The notes beneath the pieces were generated by a model that saw only the letters and a program-made list of their open reading frames with translations, was not told the DNA's origin and made no database searches. Positions 1 to 7,091 of a stretch of 18,140 nucleotides of DNA are shown here, piece after piece. The DNA comes from ATZT02 sp046048135 (GTDB lineage Bacteria; Actinomycetota; Actinomycetes; S36-B12; UBA5976), in NCBI GenBank assembly GCA_046048135.1, contig JBJOGR010000002.1, positions 1 through 18,140 of the forward strand. The letters are read 5' to 3'. Position numbers and translations under genes: made by a program. How positions within the stretch are numbered: position 1 is the stretch's first letter; each line of letters starts with the position of its first letter.

Positions 1-492
1 TCAATACCGATAGTTTCATCTGGTTCGAATTCAGTTTCGAATCCAATAGTAATTTCAAAATCAATAGCTCCAATTGCGATTCAAAGTTCTGGTGTAGCTA
101 TTTCAAAAACTCCAAGTAAAAATGGTGATATAACTTGGAAGAAAGCAGAAGATATTAAAACAAATAACACTGAATGGAAATTGAAAAGAAATAATTTAGC
201 AAACAATGGTAATTTTCTCGAAACTAAAATTTCTAATTCTCCTATTAAGGTAACAACTAAAGGAGATGCATTTACCTTAAGGTTCTTAACAGGTAAAAAT
301 CGCGGTAAAATTCAAATAAATGTGGATGGTAAAAAGTTGGCAACTTTTTCCACAAAAGCAAATAAATCAAAATTAAAAGTTAAATCTTGGATTGGAATAG
401 GTTCCGGTAAACACACAATAGAAATAATTCCAATTATCAATTCTGGGCAAAGTGTTGGAATAGATGCTATTCAAGTAGCAAAAGCAGTTTAA
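1..492 (+). CDS. C-terminal part of a probable secreted or surface protein with a carbohydrate-binding-like module (5'-truncated by window edge)
   Basis: The reading frame is open from base 1 to the TAA at 490-492, giving 163 residues, so the gene begins outside the window. The TTG at 181 is internal and not a start. Residues 1 to about 44 are a low-complexity Ser/Ile/Pro/Val-rich stretch with loosely repeated SxPIxIS-like units, typical of an extracellular linker. Residues from about 46 (DITWKKAEDI) to the end alternate beta-strand-like segments: a Gly/Lys-rich strand ending in VDGKK, then GSGKHTIEI, then GIDAIQVAKA. That order resembles C-terminal galactose-binding-like or CBM-like beta-sandwich modules of secreted hydrolases, where a VDG turn, a G-x-H-T-hydrophobic strand and a final DAxxV strand recur. 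The binding partner is unknown. The family match is by eye only; the secreted nature is inferred from composition. Confidence 0.6.
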   Translation, partial: SIPIVSSGSNSVSNPIVISKSIAPIAIQSSGVAISKTPSKNGDITWKKAEDIKTNNTEWKLKRNNLANNGNFLETKISNSPIKVTTKGDAFTLRFLTGKNRGKIQINVDGKKLATFSTKANKSKLKVKSWIGIGSGKHTIEIIPIINSGQSVGIDAIQVAKAV

Positions 493-516
493 TGATTTAA
501 CTGCTAACGTTAAAGC

Positions 517-1278
517 ATGAAAAAAGCTCTAATCACTGGCGCTAGTGCTGGTATCGGGCTTGAATTTGCATATCAGTTAGCTCAAAAAAATTATGATCTG
601 ATTTTAGTTTCTAGAAACAAGCAAAAATTAACTGAAATTGCCCAAGAAATTTCAAATTTATATAAGAATTCCAATGAAGTATTAGTAGCAGATTTAGCCA
701 CAAAAGAAGGAATTGATTTTGTCACAAATAAAATTAAAAATGATCAAGAAATTCAATTTATTGTAAATAATGCAGGGTTAGGAATAAATAAGCCTTTTCA
801 TAAAGCAACATTAAATGAAGAATCTGATTTATTAAATGTTTTAGTAAAAGCTCCATTAGAAATAACACATAGTGCAATAAATGAAATGTTGAATAGAAAT
901 AAAGGATTCATAATTAACGTAGGATCTGTTGCCGCTTGGACAACTAGTGGAACTTATTCAGCAGCAAAAGTTTGGCTAACCACATTTAGTGAATCTTTAA
1001 ATACTAATTATAAAAAACGCGGAATCCATATTTCTGTAGTTGCTCCAGGATTTACCAAGACTGAATTTCATCAGAGAGCAAAAATGTCAACAGATTCAAT
1101 TCCTAATTGGATGTGGTTAAGTTCAAAAATGGTTGTTAGAGATTCCATTAAAGCGGTATTAAAGGGTAAAACAATTGTGGTTCCATCAATTCGATATAAA
1201 TTACTTGTTGGATTTTTAAAACTTATGCCTAGAAGTTTTATCAGAAAATTCTCTGATTCTTATCAATCTAAGCGTTAA
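517..1278 (+). CDS. Short-chain dehydrogenase/reductase (SDR family)
   Basis: A 253-residue NAD(P)-dependent oxidoreductase with the classical SDR layout. The dinucleotide-binding motif TGASAGIG is at residues 7-14, NNAG at 84-87, and the catalytic set is Ser137, Tyr147 and Lys151 (YSAAK). PGFTKTEF after the sixth strand is the usual post-catalytic loop. Length is normal for a classical SDR. The C-terminal basic hydrophobic segment (about 225-250) resembles SDRs that work on lipid or steroid-like substrates at membranes, but the substrate cannot be read from the sequence. The ATG at 517 has only a weak upstream purine stretch, yet it places the glycine motif at the expected distance from the N terminus. 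The last 11 bases overlap the 3' end of the convergent gene at 1268-1783. Confidence 0.9.
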   Translation: MKKALITGASAGIGLEFAYQLAQKNYDLILVSRNKQKLTEIAQEISNLYKNSNEVLVADLATKEGIDFVTNKIKNDQEIQFIVNNAGLGINKPFHKATLNEESDLLNVLVKAPLEITHSAINEMLNRNKGFIINVGSVAAWTTSGTYSAAKVWLTTFSESLNTNYKKRGIHISVVAPGFTKTEFHQRAKMSTDSIPNWMWLSSKMVVRDSIKAVLKGKTIVVPSIRYKLLVGFLKLMPRSFIRKFSDSYQSKR

Positions 1279-1783
1279 ATATTGTTTTTACTTCAGCTAT
1301 TGCTTTTGAAATTTCACTCTTAATTAATTTCCAACCTCGCACTTTAACTTGTTCAACCCAAATATTGGAATCATCTTTTGTTTGTATGTAAACAACTGGG
1401 GCATTTGGCCAATCCTCTGTTAAAGGCACTGAATCAAAATAATGTTCTAAAAGTTGAGCATTCGGAGGAGCAGCTGGATTAGGGGTTGGAAGATTTCCAT
1501 CAATAAATACATACCCAATTAATTTCCTGTAACTTGCTCTTAATCCACTTCCAATTCCTGGAAGAAGTGTTCCAGATCTTTCGTGGGCAATTAAAACAAT
1601 TGGTGAAGTGTTTGAAACTTGCATACAAATATTAAAAACTGAACTTGCAATATCTTCTCTGGCAGAATTTGCACTTGAAGTTCTAATTACTAAATCAAAT
1701 AAATCTTCGTTAAGTGGTGTTTTTTCAAAAGGATCAGTTATTAAAACTAATTTAGAAGTCTCAGGTTTTTCAAATGGGTTCAT
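1268..1783 (-). CDS. Small alpha/beta-hydrolase-like protein, nucleophile apparently lost
   Basis: A 171-residue protein encoded directly behind pyrE: its ATG lies 8 bases past the pyrE stop, with no clear Shine-Dalgarno, so translation is probably coupled. The middle part (IVLIAHERSGTLLPGI, residues 62-77, then GYVFIDGNLP at 90-99) lines up by eye with small actinobacterial alpha/beta hydrolases, whose nucleophile elbow reads roughly GHSGAG followed by LLPAI and later a YVFVD strand. Here the elbow is AHERSG, so the expected Ser is Glu68. At 171 residues it is also shorter than a full alpha/beta hydrolase (about 230-300). It may be a non-catalytic remnant or a small family of its own. Convergent overlap of 11 bases with the SDR gene. 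Gene reality is fairly sure; family is tentative. Confidence 0.6.
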   Translation of the reverse strand: MNPFEKPETSKLVLITDPFEKTPLNEDLFDLVIRTSSANSAREDIASSVFNICMQVSNTSPIVLIAHERSGTLLPGIGSGLRASYRKLIGYVFIDGNLPTPNPAAPPNAQLLEHYFDSVPLTEDWPNAPVVYIQTKDDSNIWVEQVKVRGWKLIKSEISKAIAEVKTIFNA

Positions 1784-1791
1784 TACGTAAG

Positions 1792-2337
1792 TTAGGAAAG
1801 TCCAAGTTCTTGTAAAGAAACAACCGATAAATATTTCAAACCATTTTCTTCAATTTTTTTACCAGCACCGCGATCAACTACCACTGCAACACCAACAACG
1901 ATTGCTCCTGCTTCTTTTAATGCTTCGACTGCAGTTAGAACAGAACCACCAGTTGTTGAAGTATCTTCCACAGCTAAAACTTTTTTACCTTTAACATCTG
2001 GTCCTTCGATTCTTCTTTGTAAACCGTGAGCTTTACCTTCTTTTCTTACAACAAAAGCATTTAGATCTCGACCATTTTGTTTAGCTACATGCATCATGGC
2101 AGTTGCTACAGGATCTGCTCCAAGAGTTAGACCTCCAACGCATTCAAAATCTAAATCTTTGGTTACATCAAGCATTGCTTGTCCAACTAAAGGTGCTGCC
2201 ACACTATCTAATGTCACACGTCTTAAATCTACGTAATAATCAGCTTCTTTTCCGCTCGACAAAATAACTTTGCCATGAACAACGGCTTTTTCTTTGATTT
2301 GTTTAATCAATTCAGACTTAGTGGAATCAATACTCAC
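1792..2337 (-). CDS. pyrE: Orotate phosphoribosyltransferase
   Basis: Transfers the phosphoribosyl group of PRPP to orotate, giving OMP in pyrimidine synthesis; cytosolic. The PRPP-binding motif VEDTSTTGGS is at about residues 123-132, preceded by the flexible catalytic loop VRKEGKAHGLQRR (98-110) with its conserved Lys, Glu and His. The N-terminal region (LSSGKEADYYVDLRR, 26-40) is the orotate-side strand typical of PyrE. The 181-residue length is standard. The start is GTG (2335-2337) with AAGGT six to seven bases upstream. It is first in a two-gene minus-strand unit with the gene at 1268-1783 and diverges from the aldolase gene across a 97-base intergenic region that must hold both promoters. 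Confidence 0.95.
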   Translation of the reverse strand: MSIDSTKSELIKQIKEKAVVHGKVILSSGKEADYYVDLRRVTLDSVAAPLVGQAMLDVTKDLDFECVGGLTLGADPVATAMMHVAKQNGRDLNAFVVRKEGKAHGLQRRIEGPDVKGKKVLAVEDTSTTGGSVLTAVEALKEAGAIVVGVAVVVDRGAGKKIEENGLKYLSVVSLQELGLS

Positions 2338-2434
2338 AATTAATACCTTAAACCCAAGTTGCTTTTTAATTCATCTTGCACTTATGGAATACTTTAAGTG
2401 AAGTCAAATTCAAACACTGGTAAAGGAAAATAAG

Positions 2435-3322
2435 TTGAATACAGAGCAATTAAACAGAATGAAAACTGGTAAAGGTTTTATTGCAGCCCTTGATCAAAGT
2501 GGGGGAAGTACTCCAAAAGCATTGAAGCTTTATGGAATTGAAGAATCTGCCTATTCAGGTGAAGACCAGATGTTTGACTTAGTTCATCAAATGAGAACCA
2601 GAATTATTAAATCTCCATCATTGAATAAAGAAAGAATTTTAGGTGCAATTCTTTTTGAAATGACCATGGATCGAACAATTGATGGCAAAGGAACTGCTGA
2701 ATATTTATGGGAAGACAAAGGTATCGTTCCATTCTTGAAAGTCGATAATGGTTTAGCTGCAGAAAACAATGGCGTGCAGTTAATGAAACCAATTCCTGAG
2801 TTAGATGATCGTTTGGACAGAGCAAATTCTCATAAAGTATTTGGTACCAAAATGCGTTCTGTAATCAAGGATGCAAATAGAACTGGTATTAAAGAAATTG
2901 TTGAACAACAATTCGACTTTGGTAAAAAAATATTGGCTAAAGGTTTAGTTCCAATTATTGAACCAGAAGTTGATATTAATTGCCCTAATAAAACTGAAGC
3001 AGAAAGTATTTTGAAACTGTTCTTACTTGATCACTTGAATAAGTTAAGTGATAATCAAAATGTAATGCTAAAACTTACTCTTCCTACCGAAGATAATTTT
3101 TATGCAGATCTAGTTAAACATCCAAGAGTAATTAGAGTTGTGGCTTTGTCTGGTGGTTATTCAAGAGATAAAGCAAACCAAATTTTAGTTAAAAATAATG
3201 GAGTAATTGCAAGTTTCTCCAGAGCTTTAACTGAAGGTTTAACAGCTCAACAAAGTGATCAAGAATTTGATGCAACTTTGGATAAGGCAGTGCAAAGCAT
3301 TGCTGATGCTTCTAACACTTAA
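2435..3322 (+). CDS. fda: Fructose-bisphosphate aldolase, class I
   Basis: Cleaves or forms fructose-1,6-bisphosphate through a Schiff-base lysine, in glycolysis and gluconeogenesis; cytosolic. The 295-residue protein matches the bacterial class I aldolase of Staphylococcus FdaB type. It has N-terminal GFIAALDQSGGSTPKAL (14-30), KVDNGL (102-107), the acid pair IEPEVD (175-180), and NVMLKLTLP (209-217), in which Lys213 is the likely Schiff-base residue. VALSGGYSRDKA (236-247) is the phosphate-binding loop. No class II zinc-ligand motifs are present. The start is TTG at 2435 with AAAGGAAAA about six bases upstream. The next gene starts 12 bases after its stop. Only the substrate range (FBP versus other ketose phosphates) is left open. 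Confidence 0.93.
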   Translation: MNTEQLNRMKTGKGFIAALDQSGGSTPKALKLYGIEESAYSGEDQMFDLVHQMRTRIIKSPSLNKERILGAILFEMTMDRTIDGKGTAEYLWEDKGIVPFLKVDNGLAAENNGVQLMKPIPELDDRLDRANSHKVFGTKMRSVIKDANRTGIKEIVEQQFDFGKKILAKGLVPIIEPEVDINCPNKTEAESILKLFLLDHLNKLSDNQNVMLKLTLPTEDNFYADLVKHPRVIRVVALSGGYSRDKANQILVKNNGVIASFSRALTEGLTAQQSDQEFDATLDKAVQSIADASNT

Positions 3323-3334
3323 ATAAATTTTTAA

Positions 3335-4297
3335 GTGCAATCTGTTGCGGTAATTGGTTCTGGAATTTCAGGAATTGCTGCTGCCCACACACTTAACGAA
3401 AATAATTACGCAGTAACAATTTTTGATCAAGGCAAAAACCCTGGCGGTCGTCTTGGTTTAAGAACACTAAGAAACCATCCCTATGCCAACAGAGTCATAG
3501 ATGTTGGTGCTGCATATTTCACAGTTTCTCATCCAATTTTTGAAAAAAAACTAGATGAATGGACAAAAAATAATTTAGTTCATGAATGGACAGACACATT
3601 TCATGTCTTTAATGATTTTGAAATAACCACGACAACTGGTCCCATGCGCTATGCAGCTAAAAAAGGATTAAGAAGTCTTGCATTTTATGAATTAGATGTT
3701 TTAAAACAAAAAGGAGTGAAAGTTTTTCAAGAAAAAAAAGTTGAAAAAGTAAAACTTGAAAATAATAAAATTAAAGTCGATGACCAATATTTTGATTATG
3801 TAGTTTTAGCAATGCCTGGACCACAAGCTGCAAGAATATTGGAAGATGAAGTCAGTAAAGAATTAGCCAATCAAAATTGGGATTCTGCATTATCTGCCTG
3901 GCTTGTAATTGATGGCGAAATCCCAAAATATGATGCCATGTTTGTTAATGAGCATGAAGTAATTTCTTTAATAGTTAATGATGGCAAAAGAAGAAAAGAC
4001 AATGCTCCAATAATTAATGCCATAACTACCAGTAGTTATGCAAAACAAAGATTAGAAAATTATCAAGATTATGTTGATGAAGTTGTAGATCACGTTTTAG
4101 AACTTTGGAACATAAGAAGCGAAGTAGTGGAAAAAGGAATTGCAAGATGGTCTATTGCGCAACCCAAGAATTGCACACGAGTTAGTTTGCCTAAAAACAT
4201 GGCTTTAGTGGGCGATGCATACGACTTGAATCCAAGAATTGAATCTGCGTGGTTAGATGGTGTTGCGGTACTTAAGCAATTAATAGGTGTCGACTAG
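3335..4297 (+). CDS. FAD-dependent NAD(P)/FAD oxidoreductase, renalase-like
   Basis: A 320-residue flavoprotein. The N-terminal Rossmann motif GSGISGIAAA (8-17) ends at the acidic FDQ of the second strand, and PGGRLGLRT (37-45) is the second FAD contact seen in amine-oxidase and renalase relatives. Near the C terminus VGDAYDLNPRIESAWLDG holds the GD that contacts the FAD ribityl chain, followed by the usual SAxxDG helix. An atypical central domain lies between. The GTG at 3335 has no visible ribosome binding site, but it puts the glycine motif eight residues in, as expected; it lies 12 bases behind fda, so translation may be coupled. Actinobacterial relatives are annotated only as FAD-dependent oxidoreductases, and the substrate is unknown. 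Confidence 0.85.
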   Translation: MQSVAVIGSGISGIAAAHTLNENNYAVTIFDQGKNPGGRLGLRTLRNHPYANRVIDVGAAYFTVSHPIFEKKLDEWTKNNLVHEWTDTFHVFNDFEITTTTGPMRYAAKKGLRSLAFYELDVLKQKGVKVFQEKKVEKVKLENNKIKVDDQYFDYVVLAMPGPQAARILEDEVSKELANQNWDSALSAWLVIDGEIPKYDAMFVNEHEVISLIVNDGKRRKDNAPIINAITTSSYAKQRLENYQDYVDEVVDHVLELWNIRSEVVEKGIARWSIAQPKNCTRVSLPKNMALVGDAYDLNPRIESAWLDGVAVLKQLIGVD

Positions 4298-4336
4298 ATT
4301 CATCCAGGTTGTATTTTTTAACTTGAAGGAAGATTC

Positions 4337-5635
4337 ATGCCAGCCATAGTTTTACTCGGTGCACAATGGGGCGATGAAGGCAAAGGTAAAGCAACTGATC
4401 TTTTAGGTAATCGCGTTCAATATGTAGTTCGTTATCAAGGTGGCAACAACGCAGGCCACACAGTGGTAATCCCAACAAAAAATGGTCCAGAAAAATTTGC
4501 TCTACATTTACTTCCTTCAGGAATTTTAACTCCAGAAGTAATTCCAGTAATTGGAAATGGTGTTGTGATAGATCCAGGAGTTTTATTACAAGAAATAAAA
4601 GGTTTAAATGAAAGAGGAATAGACACTTCTAAATTAAAAATTTCTGCTGATGCCCACATAATTACTAGTTATCATGTGATGCTTGATAAAACAATTGAAA
4701 GATTTTTAGGTAAATCAAAAATAGGAACCACTGGACGAGGAATTGGACCTGCCTATGGTGACAAAGTAAGCAGAGTTGGAATTAGAGTTCAAGATTTATA
4801 TGATGAAAAGATTTTGAGAAAAAAAGTTGAAGGATCTCTTGCTTCAAAGAATCAAACATTAGTAAAGGTTTATAACAGAAGAGCTGTAGAAGTTGATTCA
4901 ATTGTTCAAGAATTACTTGGTTATGCACAATCCTTAAAACCATATGTTGCAAACACTTCACTATTACTAAATGAAGCTATAAATAAAAATGAAATAGTTT
5001 TATTAGAAGGTGGCCAAGGAACTTTATTAGATGTAGATCATGGAACTTATCCATTTGTAACTTCTTCAAATCCAACAGCAGGAGGTGCTGCAACTGGATC
5101 TGGAATTGGGCCTACAAAAATAACTAGAGTTATTGGAATTTTGAAGGCTTACACCACAAGAGTTGGAGAAGGACCATTTCCAACTGAATTACTTGATGCA
5201 AATGGTGAACGTTTAAGAGAAATTGGTGGAGAAAGAGGCACAACTACGGGCAGACCAAGAAGATGTGGTTGGTTTGATGCCGTTGTTGCAAGATATTCCT
5301 GCAGAATAAATGGTTTAACAGATTTCTTCTTAACTAAATTAGATGTATTAACTGGATTTAAAGAAATCCCAGTATGTGTGGCATATGAAGTAGATGGTGT
5401 TCGTTATGAAGAAATGCCTATGACGCAAACCCAGTTTCATCATGCCAAACCAATTTATGAATATCTTCCAGGCTGGGATGAAGATATTTCTAATGCTAAA
5501 ACATTTGAAGATCTACCTGTAAATGCGAGAAAATATGTGGAGTATTTAGAGAAAATTTCAGGAGCGCCCATGAGTGCTATTGGGGTAGGACAACACCGCG
5601 ATGCCACTATCTCTCGAAGAGACCTGATTAACTAG
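4337..5635 (+). CDS. purA: Adenylosuccinate synthetase
   Basis: Condenses IMP with aspartate using GTP to make adenylosuccinate, the first committed step to AMP; cytosolic homodimer. All signatures are visible: the P-loop-like GAQWGDEGKGKATDLL (8-23), GGNNAGHTV (35-43), GTTGRGIGPAYGDKVSR, the SNPTAGGAATGSGIGP switch region, GTTTGRPRRCGWFD, and the C-terminal IGVGQHRDATI. At 432 residues it is full length. The ATG at 4337 has a clean AAGGAAG seven bases upstream. The stop codon TAG overlaps the AGGA that serves the next ATG at 5644, so the following gene is coupled to purA. Its pathway partner purB lies 1.5 kb downstream on the same strand. Confidence 0.98.
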   Translation: MPAIVLLGAQWGDEGKGKATDLLGNRVQYVVRYQGGNNAGHTVVIPTKNGPEKFALHLLPSGILTPEVIPVIGNGVVIDPGVLLQEIKGLNERGIDTSKLKISADAHIITSYHVMLDKTIERFLGKSKIGTTGRGIGPAYGDKVSRVGIRVQDLYDEKILRKKVEGSLASKNQTLVKVYNRRAVEVDSIVQELLGYAQSLKPYVANTSLLLNEAINKNEIVLLEGGQGTLLDVDHGTYPFVTSSNPTAGGAATGSGIGPTKITRVIGILKAYTTRVGEGPFPTELLDANGERLREIGGERGTTTGRPRRCGWFDAVVARYSCRINGLTDFFLTKLDVLTGFKEIPVCVAYEVDGVRYEEMPMTQTQFHHAKPIYEYLPGWDEDISNAKTFEDLPVNARKYVEYLEKISGAPMSAIGVGQHRDATISRRDLIN

Positions 5636-5643
5636 GACACATT

Positions 5644-5748
5644 ATGACCAATTAATATCAAGGAAATCCTGAAGAAGGAAAAAAAGTATTTGAGCTAGAT
5701 CGAGCACATGTATTTCATTCTTGGAGCGCACAAGGTGCAATCAAGCCA
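5644..5748 (+). other. Probable true N-terminus of the aminotransferase, interrupted by TAA at codon 4
   Basis: The ATG at 5644 has AGGA at 5634-5637 (overlapping the purA stop) at good spacing. It reads Met-Thr-Asn, then TAA at 5653-5655, and then continues in the same frame as YQGNPEEGKK, VFELDRAHVF, HSWSAQGAIK and PMP into the aminotransferase. The HVFHSWSAQ segment is conserved in class III aminotransferases of this type, so the frame is under coding constraint. Between the TAA and the ATG at 5749 there is no ATG, GTG or TTG in frame. Possible causes are a sequencing or consensus error, a recent nonsense mutation, stop readthrough, or initiation at a non-standard codon. Confidence 0.75.
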
Positions 5749-7002
5749 ATGCCGATTGCAAAAGCAGAAGGTTCTTATCTTTGGGATTATGACGGCAAGA
5801 AATATTTAGATTTTTCTTGCCAATTAGTAAATACCAATATTGGTCATCAACATCCAAAAGTTATTAAGGCAATTCAAGATCAAGCTGGAAAATTAACAAC
5901 AATTGCGCCACAACATGCAAATGATATGCGTGGCATAGCAGCACAAAAATTATCTGAATTAGCACCAAATGGTTTTGATCATGTTTTCTTTACAAATGGT
6001 GGAGCAGATGCAATTGAAAATGCAGTGCGTATGGCACGTATTCACACTAAGCGTCACAAAGTTTTAACTTTTTATCGTTCATATCATGGCAATACTGGAA
6101 CAGCTATTCAAATGACTGGAGATCCAAGAAGATGGCCAAATGAATTTGCATATGGAGTAATTCATTTCTTTGGACCATTTCCATATCGTTCACAATTTTG
6201 GTCTAATTCACCAGAACAAGAAACAGAAAGAGCTCTTCATCATTTAGAATCAGTAATTCAATTTGAAGGTCCTGCAACAATTGCTGCAATTTGTATTGAA
6301 ACAGTTGTTGGAACTGCTGGAATTATGGCTCCAACTCCTGGTTATTTAGAAGGTTTAAGAAAAATTTGTGACAAGTATGGAATTTTATGGATTGCAGATG
6401 AAGTTATGGCAGGTTTTGGAAGAACTGGTAAATGGTTTGCATTTGATAATTGGACTGCAAGACCAGACTTAATTGTTTTTGCTAAAGGTTCAAACTCAGG
6501 TTATGTTCCAGCAGGTGGAGTAATTATTGATAAACCAATTTATGAAACATTTGTCGACAAAGTATTTCCTGGAGGTTTAACTTATTCAGGCCATCCTCTT
6601 GCAATGTCATCAATCGTGGCAACTTTAGATGCCATGAAAGAAGAAAAAATGGTAGAAAATGCTTCTGAAATTGGTAAGACAATTATTGGACCTAAATTAA
6701 ATGAATTAAAAGAAAAACATTCATCAATTGGTGAAGTAAGAGGCTTGGGTGTGTTTTGGGCAATTGAATTTGTTAAAAATAAAAACACTAAAGAAGCATT
6801 AGTGCCTTATAACGCAAGCGGTAAAGACGCAGCACCAATGGTGGAGTTGGGTACAGAATGTAAGAAATTGGGTTTGATGCCATTTATAAACATGAACCGC
6901 TTACACGTTGTGCCACCTTGCAATGTTTCTAAAGAGGATGCAATTAAAGGCTTAGAAATCTTAGATCAAGCAATCACAGTTTTAGATAAATACACAAATT
7001 AG
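5749..7002 (+). CDS. Class III (PLP-dependent) aminotransferase; N-terminal conserved segment cut off by an in-frame stop
   Basis: A pyridoxal-phosphate aminotransferase of the omega-amino-acid/class III group, 417 residues from the first available standard in-frame start. FTNGGADAIENAVRMAR is the cofactor phosphate loop, SYHGNT the ring-stacking region, DEVMAGFGRTGKWFA holds the PLP-binding Asp, and FAKGSNSGYVPAGG the Schiff-base Lys. FPGGLTYSGHPLA and MNRLHVVPPC complete the substrate and carboxylate contacts. Actinobacterial relatives usually begin about 30 residues earlier with a segment containing LDRAHVFHSWSAQ, and this window encodes exactly that segment in the same frame just upstream, behind a TAA (see 5644-5748). 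If translation really starts at 5749, a conserved substrate-pocket segment is missing. Donor and acceptor substrates cannot be assigned. It sits between purA and purB without an obvious role in purine synthesis. Confidence 0.88.
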   Translation: MPIAKAEGSYLWDYDGKKYLDFSCQLVNTNIGHQHPKVIKAIQDQAGKLTTIAPQHANDMRGIAAQKLSELAPNGFDHVFFTNGGADAIENAVRMARIHTKRHKVLTFYRSYHGNTGTAIQMTGDPRRWPNEFAYGVIHFFGPFPYRSQFWSNSPEQETERALHHLESVIQFEGPATIAAICIETVVGTAGIMAPTPGYLEGLRKICDKYGILWIADEVMAGFGRTGKWFAFDNWTARPDLIVFAKGSNSGYVPAGGVIIDKPIYETFVDKVFPGGLTYSGHPLAMSSIVATLDAMKEEKMVENASEIGKTIIGPKLNELKEKHSSIGEVRGLGVFWAIEFVKNKNTKEALVPYNASGKDAAPMVELGTECKKLGLMPFINMNRLHVVPPCNVSKEDAIKGLEILDQAITVLDKYTN

Positions 7003-7091
7003 GAATAAAACTTCGCGCATTTAAGCCTGGATTATTCGATAAATCCTTTGTATTTAAAGAAAAATTTTATAGGTATGCAAGAATAGATTTC

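Noticed and set aside
181..492. Stand-alone 103-residue gene starting at the TTG at 181
   Set aside because: The same frame is open to the window edge and encodes a plausible linker and domain start, so the TTG is internal.
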